64,000 bases of DNA from Chryseolinea sp. H1M3-3 (GCF_029360725.1 NZ_JARKMY010000009.1:310001-374000); one strand, 5' to 3'; positions 28,580 through 38,275 are shown, counted from the first letter of the stretch. Notes: generated by a model from the sequence alone, not told the origin. Numbers and translations: made by a program.

Positions 28580-30172
28580 CTATTTTAAAATTACTGTAGT
28601 GTGAGCAGGAAGTTCTAATATTCCCTCCTTTAATATGTAGTTCTCGCTGGTGGCAAAAGCAACCTCTTTGAGATCGATGTTCTTTTCTTTGAGATTAATC
28701 GTTACTTCAACATCAGAAACATTGTGCATTACAAATTCTGTCTGGTCGTTAAATATTCTTTTAAAACTTACAATTTCAGAAACATCGATTCCGGAATATT
28801 CGATGTCTCCACGTGTCAGCGGCAGACTTGCATTCCGATACCGGATCATTCGTTTATAAAAATTTAACAGGGAATTTGGATCATCCTCTTGCAGTTTTGC
28901 GGGCACTACTGTTTCATCCGTGCTGAACGCCGGTTTCTCCCACGAGGTTTGAGCTGGGTCCTTTTGATCCATATCCCAAATAAAAGGCTCTCGCACGTAT
29001 GCATCAGGGCCAAAAAAATCTTCGTATGTTTTTAACTTGTCTCCCAGCATGCCAATTTCTTCGCCGTAATACAAATAAGGTGTTCCAGGTAAAGTCAGTA
29101 AAAGCGAAGCAGCCATCCGCGCCTTGTTTTGATCACCCTTCAACTCAGTTAACAAACGAGTCTGATCATGGTTCTTGACAAAAGTGGCGTCCAAATATTC
29201 TGAGGTAATCGATTTGTAGTAATCGCTGATGTCTTTGTAAGTTTTAACCAGTCCGATGGTATCTCTTTGAGCATTTGCCACATTTGTTATAGCGTAACCA
29301 AGATCAAAATTGAATAAGGAAGGAAGACCTTTGAGATAAGGCGCCACGGTCTTCGCATCCGACCATACCTCTCCTACCAGGTACACATCCGGTTTTATTT
29401 TTTCCATCTCCTCCTGAAACCAGACCCAAAAATCATGATTGTCTTTTGCTCTTTCATCCATGAAAATGTGGCGGGCAGCATCAATGCGAAAGCCATCAAC
29501 CTTAACATCGTTGAGCCAGAATCTTGCGATGTCTAGAATTTCTTCTTTCACCTTCGGATTATCCAGGTTCAAATCGGGGCAAAGACCATTGAAGTATCCG
29601 TAATAATGCTCGCTTAATGTATCTCCATTAACCGGGTGCCACTTGCGTATGTTATCCGAATCAAATGAAACAGGTTTTTTAAAAATCTGATTTCTGATGG
29701 AATCTTTATTTGCCCATACATAATAATCCCGGTAAGGATTGTCCTTTCCTTTTTGTGCTTCGAGAAACCACGGGTGCAAATTCCCAGTGTGATTGATTAC
29801 AAAATCAGTTATAACCTTTATACCACGCTTATGCGCTTCATCAATAAATATTTTGAAATCTGCCAACGTTCCGTAATCAGGGTCAATATTTTTATAGTCG
29901 ATAACGTGGTACTTGTGATAAGTATCTGAAGGCATGATAGGCATCAGCCATATTCCGTTTATCCCAAGCTCTTTCAGATAATCCAACTTGCTTGTAAGTC
30001 CCCGGAAATCTCCTTTGCCATTGCCGTCGCCGTCTGCAAAAGACATAACGAAGATTTCATATTTTACACCGTAAGGCCATTCTGCTACAGTCGATTGATT
30101 TGTTCTTTTACAGGAAAAGGTTGCCGCGCAAATCAGTAAGGCGCTTATGAAAGTTGTCGGCTTCAAATGCAC
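28580..30172 (-). CDS. GH13 alpha-amylase-family lipoprotein
   Basis: 530 residues with an N-terminal lipoprotein signal (LLICAATFSC, lipidated Cys near residue 21). The GH13 barrel has all catalytic residues: GFRIDAARHIFM (Asp), LVGEVWSD (Glu), FVKNHDQTR (Asp), plus YYGEEIGMLGDK. It resembles oligo-glucan-cleaving or neopullulanase-like amylases and would act in the periplasm or at the outer membrane. The start is GTG at 30172, 4 bases after the stop of the upstream amylase gene. It is part of the glgE operon, where it may release maltose for the maltokinase. Exact bond specificity is not readable. Confidence 0.88.
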   Translation of the reverse strand: MHLKPTTFISALLICAATFSCKRTNQSTVAEWPYGVKYEIFVMSFADGDGNGKGDFRGLTSKLDYLKELGINGIWLMPIMPSDTYHKYHVIDYKNIDPDYGTLADFKIFIDEAHKRGIKVITDFVINHTGNLHPWFLEAQKGKDNPYRDYYVWANKDSIRNQIFKKPVSFDSDNIRKWHPVNGDTLSEHYYGYFNGLCPDLNLDNPKVKEEILDIARFWLNDVKVDGFRIDAARHIFMDERAKDNHDFWVWFQEEMEKIKPDVYLVGEVWSDAKTVAPYLKGLPSLFNFDLGYAITNVANAQRDTIGLVKTYKDISDYYKSITSEYLDATFVKNHDQTRLLTELKGDQNKARMAASLLLTLPGTPYLYYGEEIGMLGDKLKTYEDFFGPDAYVREPFIWDMDQKDPAQTSWEKPAFSTDETVVPAKLQEDDPNSLLNFYKRMIRYRNASLPLTRGDIEYSGIDVSEIVSFKRIFNDQTEFVMHNVSDVEVTINLKEKNIDLKEVAFATSENYILKEGILELPAHTTVILK

Positions 30173-30176
30173 AAGG

Positions 30177-31976
30177 TTATTTGATTTTAAAGATATATGA
30201 ACTGTAAGGTTTGCAATTCAACTCGAATAAAAAATCCTTGTTGAATCCTACTTCTGCTTCCCTCCATAATAAATCACGGGCGATATAGGCGCCGGATGGA
30301 TCGAGGCCCAGGGTGGCGATGGCATCCTGTGAAAGTTGAACTTTAATAGGCTGGTTTTTTGCGTTGAAACTATTGACAATGAGCAATCGCTCTTCGCCGG
30401 CAAAACGAATGAATGCATGTACTTTATTATCGAAGTTACCTGCGGCAATATTGAATGCGGTCAAATCAAGATAACCTCCCTGATTGATCGCTGGATTTTT
30501 ACTTGCTAAATTTAACAAGTCACTATAAAACTGGCGAAGTTGTTTCTGCTCCATGCTCAAGGAATCACCGTTGAAGGCACCACCATTCATCCACTTCTGG
30601 TGTTCCGGCATGCCCCAATAATCGAAGATCGTGGTACGTCCATCATCACTTTGAAACCCTTCAGCTCCAGCGCCTGGCTCACCCACTTCCTGTCCACAAT
30701 AAATCATCACTGGCCCTCGGTCTATCGTCGCGCTGATCACCATGGCGGGTGCAGCTTTCCACATGTCGCCTGCAAAGAATTTCGACGCGATACGTTGCTC
30801 ATCGTGGTTCTCCAGGAAATGGAGCATGTTGTCATTGATGCCGGAAAGGCTTTGATAAATATCATGGATATCCGTTGTACTTCGTTCACCATTTATTAAC
30901 AACCGAAGTGTATCATATAGCTGAACTTTATCATACAGAAAATCAAACTTTCCGTTGGTGATGTAATTCTTATATTCACCAGGGTTATAAATCTCTGCAA
31001 TAAAAAGAATCTCAGGATTAATTTCTTTTATCTGGGGAATGACCCAATTCCAAAACTCAACGGGCACCATTTCGGCCATGTCGCATCTAAAGCCATCTAC
31101 TTTTTTATTTGTCCAAAATACAAGGATGTCTTTCATTTTTGTCCAGGTATCAGGAATAGGATCAAAATTTTTTTTGTTCCCGTTTAAAACGTCAACCCCA
31201 TAGTTCAGCTTCACTGTTTCAAACCAGTCTGTTATTTTGGGACTGCCATCAAAGACGTTGTTGCCGGTAGCCTTCGCGGGAGTTTCTTCAAACTTTCCAT
31301 CTTTTGTTGGAAAACTATTTCCCCGCCCCAGTGATTCATAGCCACGAGGTACTTGAAATGATTGACCGAGTAAATAATAAAAGTTGTTGTTAGGACTGAA
31401 GGATAAAGAGTCGTCATCATTTTCTCCAAGATCTTTAATGCCCGCAGGTTTGGCATCTGATTTATATTTGCGCGCTACATGGTTGGGCACAAAATCAATA
31501 ATGACCTTCATATCTTCCGCATGGGTGCGGCTGATCAGCTGTTGAAATTCTTTCATTCGGGCCGTGACACTCATGGCTAAATCCGGATCTACATCATAGT
31601 AGTCTTTGATAGCATAAGGAGATCCTGCTCTTCCTTTGACAACATCTGCATCGTCCAATGGAATTCCGTAAGAAGTATAATCAGTGAGCGTGGCATGTTC
31701 GATGATACCTGTATACCAGATATGAGAAACTCCCATCTCCTTAATGGACTTTAGCGCCTTCGAGTTTATGTCGTTAAACTTCCCAACGCCGTTTTCGTCT
31801 CGCGTGCCATAAGGAGTATTATCTGATTTTTTATTTCCAAAGAGTCTTGGCAACAATTGATAAATCACAATTTTTCCTGATGATTTTTCCACCATAGCTA
31901 CCGGAGGGATTTTTTCCATTGGCTTACTACAAGAAGTCAGTAAACCTGCCATGAATAACACCAAAATTTTCCTCAT
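30177..31976 (-). CDS. GH13 alpha-amylase-family lipoprotein, second copy
   Basis: 600 residues from ATG 31976, giving a typical lipoprotein signal (MRKILVLFMAGLLTSC). An upstream ATG at 32042 would put 22 charged residues before the signal and is unlikely. Catalytic motifs are present: KVDGFRCDMAEMVP (Asp), EILFIAEIYNPGEY (Glu), FLENHDEQR (Asp). It differs clearly from the neighbouring amylase and has a different substrate-binding loop region. Envelope-located, in the glgE operon, first of the catalytic genes. Likely to cleave starch- or glycogen-derived maltodextrins; the product pattern is unknown. Confidence 0.86.
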   Translation of the reverse strand: MRKILVLFMAGLLTSCSKPMEKIPPVAMVEKSSGKIVIYQLLPRLFGNKKSDNTPYGTRDENGVGKFNDINSKALKSIKEMGVSHIWYTGIIEHATLTDYTSYGIPLDDADVVKGRAGSPYAIKDYYDVDPDLAMSVTARMKEFQQLISRTHAEDMKVIIDFVPNHVARKYKSDAKPAGIKDLGENDDDSLSFSPNNNFYYLLGQSFQVPRGYESLGRGNSFPTKDGKFEETPAKATGNNVFDGSPKITDWFETVKLNYGVDVLNGNKKNFDPIPDTWTKMKDILVFWTNKKVDGFRCDMAEMVPVEFWNWVIPQIKEINPEILFIAEIYNPGEYKNYITNGKFDFLYDKVQLYDTLRLLINGERSTTDIHDIYQSLSGINDNMLHFLENHDEQRIASKFFAGDMWKAAPAMVISATIDRGPVMIYCGQEVGEPGAGAEGFQSDDGRTTIFDYWGMPEHQKWMNGGAFNGDSLSMEQKQLRQFYSDLLNLASKNPAINQGGYLDLTAFNIAAGNFDNKVHAFIRFAGEERLLIVNSFNAKNQPIKVQLSQDAIATLGLDPSGAYIARDLLWREAEVGFNKDFLFELNCKPYSSYIFKIK

Positions 31977-32052
31977 AATGGCTGAATTTAAAAAGAAAAG
32001 GCAGCTTTTTGTTAAGCTCCGAGACATTATCGTTTGCGGCAACTGTTTAGAC

Positions 32053-32421
32053 TCAGCGGGTTGCGCTCCTTGAACGGACTAAAAAAACAACGAGCACAAT
32101 AATGCATATCAGCAGACCTAAGAATTCCCGCGCTTCCTCGATATAAGGAAATTGCATTTTTGCTATGTTATCAAACAACAACGCTTTATCATCTTGCCTT
32201 AGCCACTCGGCGACGCCCGGCATAAACACAAAGCTGTAAATGATATATAACACAAGAAGTCCTATAATGAATTTTTTCGGATAAAATTCGAAGATCGCCA
32301 TAACACTTAATACTGCCATTGCGCCATAAATCAATATCCAAATCACTGGATCAGGATCGTTGATCTGAACAAAAGCAAAAGCCAGGAACATGATGGCCAG
32401 GATAAAATTTACGATTCGCAT
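32053..32421 (-). CDS. TMEM220-like small membrane protein
   Basis: About 122 residues from ATG 32421 with four hydrophobic segments: RIVNFILAIMFLAFAFVQIND, then VIWILIYGAMAVLSV, FIIGLLVLYIIYSFVF and LGLLICIIVLVVFLV. The NDPDP motif after the first segment is typical of the TMEM220 family found in bacteria and animals. Function unknown. The amylase reading frame opens 10 bases after its stop (ATG used there is 76 bases on), so it is probably the first gene of the alpha-glucan operon. A TTG at 32445 would add eight residues. Confidence 0.7.
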   Translation of the reverse strand: MRIVNFILAIMFLAFAFVQINDPDPVIWILIYGAMAVLSVMAIFEFYPKKFIIGLLVLYIIYSFVFMPGVAEWLRQDDKALLFDNIAKMQFPYIEEAREFLGLLICIIVLVVFLVRSRSATR

Positions 32422-32524
32422 AGAGGAGAAATTGAGTGTTTGCAATATGCAAAAAAACTATATAGGAAGCAGCAAGGGCTTATCGGTTACCGTCCGAAGA
32501 CGGCATTGCTTAAAGTAGAGCAAA

Positions 32525-32554
32525 AAAAATGTCGGGCTTTCACCCGACATTTTT
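32525..32554. terminator. strong bidirectional intrinsic terminator
   Basis: Twelve-base perfect arms AAAAATGTCGGG and CCCGACATTTTT enclose a 6-base loop, with A and T runs on either side. It sits 23 bases after the stop of the exported TIM-barrel gene, ending the leftward keto-sugar operon and separating it from the alpha-glucan operon that begins just beyond. Confidence 0.88.
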
Positions 32555-32577
32555 GAAAATAAACCTGTAGAAAAATC

Positions 32578-33426
32578 TTAAAGACTCTTTAAAAATTTAG
32601 CGCTGGCCGCCACGCTATCAATAGGCGTTCCCGGAAAATTGTCATACTCAACATACCAATGCTTCATTCCTGAAAGTTTTGCTTTTTCAAATATTGGTTT
32701 GTAGTCGATTGAACCAGTCCCGATATCTGCATTTTTGTTACGATCATTTTTGTCCATTCCTTTTACGTGCCATTGTTCGAACATCCCCGGATACTTTTCA
32801 AAGTATTTTATCGGATCGTGACCAGCATTGATCAACCAAAAAATATCCAGTTCAATGCCAACTTTTTTAGAATCGAGCTCTTTCATCATTACATCAAATG
32901 GAATTTGACCATCAAGAGTCTCGAATTCAAAAGCATGGTTGTGATATTGAAAACGGATACCGTTTTTATTACAGACCTCACCGGCCGCATTCAAATCAGC
33001 ACAGATTCTTTTATAGTCGTCAATGGTTTTGCGCTGAGGTTCTGCGATGTATGGCATCACCATGAACTTCTGGCCATTCTTTTTCGCATCCTCTACCGCC
33101 TTTTGCCAGGTGTCACCTTTGATTTTATCCAAACCATAGTGACCACTGGTAACCTTCATTCCCAGCCCTTTTGCATACTTGCAAAATTCCGTGAAATCCA
33201 TTCCAAATATTTTTCCGTCGGCATAACTGAAAGTCTCCAACTCTTTATAGCCGAAGCTTGCTACTTTGTCTAATACGCCTTTAGGATCTTTGCCAACAGT
33301 ATCACGCAGGGTGTAAAGTTGCAATCCCATATTTTTCATTCCTTTTCCTGCAGCCAAAAAGGAAGGCAATGAGAGCATCCCGACTGCGGCAAATGATGCA
33401 GTTTGAACAAATTCTCTTCTTTTCAT
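32578..33426 (-). CDS. Tat-exported TIM-barrel sugar phosphate isomerase/epimerase-like protein
   Basis: 282 residues. The N-terminus MKRREFVQTASFAAVGM is a twin-arginine type signal. The rest is a xylose-isomerase-like TIM barrel (AP endonuclease 2 superfamily): GLQLYTLRDTVG, VTSGHYG, FQYHNHAFEFE (metal His), GIELDIFWLINAG (metal Asp/Glu region), WHVKGMDKNDR, WYVEYDNF. Members of this superfamily act as isomerases, epimerases, hydratases or lyases on sugars and keto-sugars. Last gene of the operon and followed by a strong terminator. Export means it would work on periplasmic glycosides or keto-sugars rather than sugar phosphates. Reaction unknown. Confidence 0.83.
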   Translation of the reverse strand: MKRREFVQTASFAAVGMLSLPSFLAAGKGMKNMGLQLYTLRDTVGKDPKGVLDKVASFGYKELETFSYADGKIFGMDFTEFCKYAKGLGMKVTSGHYGLDKIKGDTWQKAVEDAKKNGQKFMVMPYIAEPQRKTIDDYKRICADLNAAGEVCNKNGIRFQYHNHAFEFETLDGQIPFDVMMKELDSKKVGIELDIFWLINAGHDPIKYFEKYPGMFEQWHVKGMDKNDRNKNADIGTGSIDYKPIFEKAKLSGMKHWYVEYDNFPGTPIDSVAASAKFLKSL

Positions 33427-33452
33427 GGTTCTAGTGGTTAGGGTTTAGCTGG

Positions 33453-36400
33453 CTATTTATTTTCTAATCGCATCCCCGTAAAGGTAAACATAGGTCGGTC
33501 CTTCACGGCAGAATTTTTAAATACAATGTATAAATCGTGATGACCGGTAGTTGACTGGATTGGTGTTGTTATCGCCGATACTCCAGGCGCAACAACCGTT
33601 GCAGAACCTAACAAAGGACCATCGATTTTATCCAGGTGAATTTCAGCAGTTCCACCACCGGAAAATTCCCTCGGATCAATGAACGCCATCAGCGTTGCTT
33701 TTTTAACGCCGGTAAGATCAAGGTTTTTATACATAGCGAAGGCACCGTTTAACAGGTTCTGGAGCGAATGATTACCCTGCCAGCTTGCCTTTCTTGCTAT
33801 CCGGATGGCATCAGCTTCATTAGGACGTAAGAATGAACTCCTTAGAACAAGGGCATCTGTTGACGTTAAAGACGGAACATTATTAACCGCCTTATCCATA
33901 TACGTAGAGGTCAATACATACACGCCATCTTGTTCTTTTCCAGGAGTAGCTGAACCAGCTAGCGGTAATTTCTTTGCCGCTTTGGAGTCAGCTAAGGACA
34001 AAATATATTCTACCATTTTCGATGCGTCGGCATCGCTGATCTGCGGATGCGCCGCCATCTCAGTAGTGCCCCATACGCCGGAACCACCTTTGATAACTTT
34101 TGTCGCCAGCAATTCTACCGCGCCCTTTTGCGTATTGTATTTTGCTGCTACATCCTTGTAACTCGGACCGGCAGATTTCTGGTCGATCAAGTGACAGGAT
34201 TTGCAATCACTTTTTTCAATCAGCGCTTTGCCGGGCAATTCTACAGGTGCAGCCTGATGACCCTGTGCAATATGCGTCATGTCAAAGCCCTTCATGTAAT
34301 CAAAAGTGACAGTTACTTCTTCAGGCTTTATCTTTCCTTGTTCTGTTGACCCGTCTTCCTTATCGCTTACCGTTACTTTGTATTTTACCGGTGTACCAGG
34401 GAAGAAGAAGGTTTTATTTCCTTCTGAGATCTCTGTTTTAACTACAGGTGCCTCGTTACCTACAACTACTCTGGCTGACGCCGTATGACTTGATCCCTTG
34501 TCATCTTTTACCGTGAGTACGGCGTTGATCACTTCCGGCTTATCAAATGTTATCGAGAAATTTCCGTCAGCAGAAGAATGTTTTTTACCCCCTGCCTCAA
34601 GCTCATACGTTACTTTATCCCCATCGGGGTCAATAGAACCTTTGGCTGAAAAGTTAACGACTACAGGCGTTGAACCGGAAGTTTTATCTGCTTTCAAATC
34701 AGCTACCGGAGGACGATTACCTTTATTGAAATCAATTCTAACAAGCCTTGCGTCAAGATTTCTGGAAAACCATTTCGTGCCGTACTCAAGCATATAAAGC
34801 TTTCCGTCAGGGCCGTATGCCATATCACTAATGTTGTTAAATGTTGTATTCGGCATGAACGGTTCGATGTCGGTGATGGCCCCTTTGTCATTCATCGTTG
34901 CGAGGTAAATCCAGTTCCGCATCCAATCAAAAAACATCAGCTTGCCATCAAAATATTCGGGGAAGGCTGTTTCAACTCCTTTATAATTTTCAGAATAGTA
35001 AATTGGTCCGGCCATGGCATTTCTTCCACCGACTTTCGCCATTGGAAATTCATCTGATCGGTCGTAAGGATAGAAGATAAACGGTGGACTGACAGGTGGC
35101 AATTCTTTTTTACCCGTATTGTTTGGTGATTCATTGAGAGGAGCCTTCGCGTCCCATTTCTTGGAAACTTGTTTCGTAGCGAAATCATATTTTCCATAGG
35201 GATAATTATTACCCACAAAATACGGCCATCCAAAAAATCCGGGCTTTTGCGCCTGGTTTAGTTCGTCGTAACCTCTTGGCCCACGAAGGGAATCATTTTG
35301 TCCGGCGTCGGGTCCAACATCGCCCCAGTATACAAAACCTGTCTTTTGATCAACGGAAATGCGGTACGGATTACGACATCCCATAACATAAATTTCAGGT
35401 CTGGTGTTAGGTTCGCCTTTCGGAAAAAGATTTCCCTCGGGAATGGTATAACTTCCATCGGGTTCAGGATGGATACGCAATATTTTTCCCCGAAGGTCAT
35501 TCGTGTTTCCGGATGATTTCTGTGCATCGAAGGGTGAACGTCCGGGGGTCTCATCAGAAGGACTATAGCCATCGGACTCGAACGGGCTGGTGTTATCACC
35601 TGTTGAAATAAATAGATTACCGTTGGGGCCGAAAGCCAACGATCCCCCTGTATGACAACAGGTCTCACGTTGGGTAGCTACTTCCAGAATTTCTTTCTCG
35701 GAGCTTTGATCGATTTTACCATCTTTAAAAACAAAGCGCGACACGATGTTCGCTGAACGTTGTGGATGTGAATAGAAAACGTACACCCAATTATTTTTCT
35801 CGAAGTTTGGATCCAAGGTTAAACCAATTACCCCGTCTTCGAACTTTGTTCCTACACTAAAGGTATTGATGAGATTAACCTTGCCATCCGACGGTGTGTA
35901 AAGTTTGACAGCGCCTTTTCGCTCGACGAAGATTATTTTGCCATCTGGCATAATGGCCATTTCTGTTGGCTCATCCAGGTTAAAATCCAAAACCGTTTTT
36001 GTAAAGCGGTTTTCTTCGGGCGCACGTACTGTTTTAGCTTTTGAGTAATCTGGTTTATTAGAACCGATAGCATACTTTATGCCTTGCAATAAGTGATCTC
36101 TGAAAAGTGGATCAGCATAACTTTCAGGCGTGTGTCCCATGCCTGTGTAAAAAGAACGGCCTCCGTCAAATTCATGATACCAAGCGATAGGATGGTAATC
36201 TCCGTTTTCTCCGCCTTCGTATGAAGTCTCATCGAGCGTATACAGTACGTTAATGTCCTTGGAAATCCTTTTGTAATTATACAACTCGTCCGTACGAACC
36301 CACTCTTTCGGCTGATTCTTTACCAGGTCATCTTCTTTGGCTTTTACGAATTTTGCTTCTTGCGTTTTAGGATGGCTTTTGAAATAAGCGCCTAAAAGAT

Positions 36401-36767
36401 CTCCGTACCAGGGCCACTCATACTCAGTATCGGCTGCGGCATGAACACCCATGAACCCACCACCTGCCTGGATAAAACGCTTGAAGTCGGCCTGCTGCAC
36501 AGGATCCAGTACGTCCATGGTGGTATTCAGAAATATAACGGCCCGGTAACGTTTGAGGGAATCTTCATTAAAAAAAGCTGCATTCTCCGTTGTATCAACT
36601 TCGAAGTCATTTTGCTTTCCAAGTTCAATCAGGGTGAGTTTGCCCACGCCAATCGCCTCATGACGGTATCCTTTTGTTTTTGAGAATACAAGGACTTTTG
36701 CCTTTTGCTTTTCCCCACAGGAAAGCAAAAGGCAAAACATTACGAAAATCGCTAAGTAAGATTTCAT
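33453..36767 (-). CDS. ThuA-GSDH-PKD-cytochrome c-CBM fusion lipoprotein
   Basis: 1104 residues with a lipoprotein signal (MFCLLLSC). Domain order: ThuA/trehalose-utilisation domain (about 22-235, GGGFMGVHAAADTEYEWPWYGDLLG); GSDH/HHIP-like beta-propeller, the fold of soluble PQQ glucose dehydrogenase (about 255-690, GLTLDPNFEKNNWVYVFYS, VMGCRNPYRISVD); PKD domain (about 695-785); a second Ig-like segment; cytochrome c with CKSCH (about 880-960); and a C-terminal CBM6-like lectin domain. Inference: a surface or periplasmic enzyme that binds glycan, oxidises sugar and passes electrons to its own heme. Whether PQQ is used cannot be told from sequence alone. Operon with DUF1080 and cytochrome c. 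Confidence 0.88.
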   Translation of the reverse strand: MKSYLAIFVMFCLLLSCGEKQKAKVLVFSKTKGYRHEAIGVGKLTLIELGKQNDFEVDTTENAAFFNEDSLKRYRAVIFLNTTMDVLDPVQQADFKRFIQAGGGFMGVHAAADTEYEWPWYGDLLGAYFKSHPKTQEAKFVKAKEDDLVKNQPKEWVRTDELYNYKRISKDINVLYTLDETSYEGGENGDYHPIAWYHEFDGGRSFYTGMGHTPESYADPLFRDHLLQGIKYAIGSNKPDYSKAKTVRAPEENRFTKTVLDFNLDEPTEMAIMPDGKIIFVERKGAVKLYTPSDGKVNLINTFSVGTKFEDGVIGLTLDPNFEKNNWVYVFYSHPQRSANIVSRFVFKDGKIDQSSEKEILEVATQRETCCHTGGSLAFGPNGNLFISTGDNTSPFESDGYSPSDETPGRSPFDAQKSSGNTNDLRGKILRIHPEPDGSYTIPEGNLFPKGEPNTRPEIYVMGCRNPYRISVDQKTGFVYWGDVGPDAGQNDSLRGPRGYDELNQAQKPGFFGWPYFVGNNYPYGKYDFATKQVSKKWDAKAPLNESPNNTGKKELPPVSPPFIFYPYDRSDEFPMAKVGGRNAMAGPIYYSENYKGVETAFPEYFDGKLMFFDWMRNWIYLATMNDKGAITDIEPFMPNTTFNNISDMAYGPDGKLYMLEYGTKWFSRNLDARLVRIDFNKGNRPPVADLKADKTSGSTPVVVNFSAKGSIDPDGDKVTYELEAGGKKHSSADGNFSITFDKPEVINAVLTVKDDKGSSHTASARVVVGNEAPVVKTEISEGNKTFFFPGTPVKYKVTVSDKEDGSTEQGKIKPEEVTVTFDYMKGFDMTHIAQGHQAAPVELPGKALIEKSDCKSCHLIDQKSAGPSYKDVAAKYNTQKGAVELLATKVIKGGSGVWGTTEMAAHPQISDADASKMVEYILSLADSKAAKKLPLAGSATPGKEQDGVYVLTSTYMDKAVNNVPSLTSTDALVLRSSFLRPNEADAIRIARKASWQGNHSLQNLLNGAFAMYKNLDLTGVKKATLMAFIDPREFSGGGTAEIHLDKIDGPLLGSATVVAPGVSAITTPIQSTTGHHDLYIVFKNSAVKDRPMFTFTGMRLENK

Positions 36768-36814
36768 TGAATTACAGTTTTAGGTTTTCAAGCCTCGAAA
36801 AAATTTTTGAGACC

Positions 36815-37525
36815 TTATTTTAGTTCACGGATTTTGATATTCCGAAACCACACGGGATCCCCGTGATCCTGTAATGCAATATGACCTTCTAAAGACTTGC
36901 CGAAGCCAGGCATGGTGCTGAATTTGCTTTTTGCGACCATCGCGTCCCACTCCGGGGTGTGCATGGTAAACTCGACCACCTTAGTGCCATTGAGCCAAAA
37001 TTCCATTTTAGCATTTTTTGAAACGATGCGAACTGAATTCCACTCGCCTGCTGGCTTCACAGTTTCTTTGGAACAAGAAATCAGATCATACAGATCACCG
37101 GCACGATGTTTAATGATCTTTGCGTCGGGATGGCAGGTGTTGTCAAGCACTTGCATCTCAGGTCCGGTGTGGTAAGTGTTTTGATATTGATCATCTTCAA
37201 CCACATTGAAGATGATGCCGCTATTTCCACACGCACCTATTTTCCAATCCATTGCCAGTTCATAATCCTGGTATTCCTTTTCCGTGATAATGTCGCCAGT
37301 TTCTTTGACGGTTTTGTCAAGGTAGAGCTCTCCGTTAGAGACTTTCCACCGTGTGTTAATTTTATCACTCCTGTAGTTTCTCCAGCCCGATGTTGACTTG
37401 CCATCGAACAGCAACTGCCATCCCTCCTTTTTTTCCTTCGCCGTAAGTGTATTTTGTGCTGAACTGGTCACTGAAGTACAAGTGAATAGGAGTACCACAA
37501 AAATCGCATGGTAGAAATATCTCAT
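36815..37525 (-). CDS. DUF1080 (3-keto-disaccharide hydrolase family) secreted protein
   Basis: 236 residues with a signal peptide (cleavage after SSAQ). The concanavalin-like DUF1080 fold shows WQLLFDGKSTSGWRNYR, GDIITEKEYQDYELAMDWKIG, CGNSGIIFNV, TGPEMQVLDNTCHPDA, GEWNSVRIVSKNAKMEFWLNG and HIALQDHGDPVWFRNIKI. The Pfam family has been linked to cleavage of 3-keto-glycosides after C3 oxidation. Periplasmic. It lies between the cytochrome c and the ThuA-GSDH fusion with 30- and 47-base gaps, so co-transcription is likely. A related copy is at 61242-62039. Confidence 0.88.
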   Translation of the reverse strand: MRYFYHAIFVVLLFTCTSVTSSAQNTLTAKEKKEGWQLLFDGKSTSGWRNYRSDKINTRWKVSNGELYLDKTVKETGDIITEKEYQDYELAMDWKIGACGNSGIIFNVVEDDQYQNTYHTGPEMQVLDNTCHPDAKIIKHRAGDLYDLISCSKETVKPAGEWNSVRIVSKNAKMEFWLNGTKVVEFTMHTPEWDAMVAKSKFSTMPGFGKSLEGHIALQDHGDPVWFRNIKIRELK

Positions 37526-37555
37526 AGCCTCTACGTTGGTTTAGTTTAAATATGA

Positions 37556-38029
37556 TTAATCTTTAGGTTTTTCGCCGTCTAAAGAAAGGACGTACATCGC
37601 CATTTTTTCAGCATCAGCCTTGGGTAGATCAGCATGTGGAGACATTGGAATTTCACCCCAAACACCGCTTCCGCCATTAATAATTTTTCCGGCCAGTAAA
37701 CTCACGTTGGCCTTTGTGAATTCGTATTTTTTTGCCACTTCTGCGTGGGCTGGTCCTACAAGTTTATTGGTTGGATGGTGACATGTTTTGCAATCACTTG
37801 CATCAACAAGAGCCTGTCCTTGCGAAATCAGATCCTCCGGAGAAGCATTGCTTTGTTCTGGAGCAGCGGCAGCATCGTCAGCTGGTTTATCTTCATCTGC
37901 GGTTTCATAATCATCATATGCCTCTTCAGTGTTTTCTTCTTTCGCTTCTTCTTTTTTTCCACCGCCACAGGAAGTAAGTCCAAAGGTGACAGCGCCAATC
38001 ATAACGATACTAAAAAATATTCTTTTCAT
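37556..38029 (-). CDS. class I cytochrome c lipoprotein
   Basis: 157 residues. Lipoprotein signal (AVTFGLTSC), then an acidic, low-complexity linker of about 45 residues, then a c-type cytochrome with CKTCH heme site and a distal Met region (IPMSPHADLPKADAEKM). The domain is close to the heme domain of the neighbouring ThuA-GSDH fusion: both have GGSGVWG and the same C-terminal helix pattern. Likely accepts electrons from an envelope sugar dehydrogenase and hands them to the respiratory chain. ATG 38029; the upstream TIM-barrel gene is 246 bases away. Confidence 0.9.
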   Translation of the reverse strand: MKRIFFSIVMIGAVTFGLTSCGGGKKEEAKEENTEEAYDDYETADEDKPADDAAAAPEQSNASPEDLISQGQALVDASDCKTCHHPTNKLVGPAHAEVAKKYEFTKANVSLLAGKIINGGSGVWGEIPMSPHADLPKADAEKMAMYVLSLDGEKPKD

Positions 38030-38275
38030 CTGGTTTTAATTTAATGTTTACTTGATTTGACTTTGTTTGTAAAAAGCAGTTAACGATCCTGCATCGGTTA
38101 CTAACGAATTGTCTGTGCGCATGCTTTTTGTAAGACGATTCGCGGAAGACATTTCATAGATTTGATTAAAAAATGAAGGTTTTAAATTACGACTTTTTAT
38201 TTCACTTGCTCCAAATTTTGATTTAAAAAAACAAATGAGGGAAATCGATAACAATCTACCCCATTTGTAGGTTTC

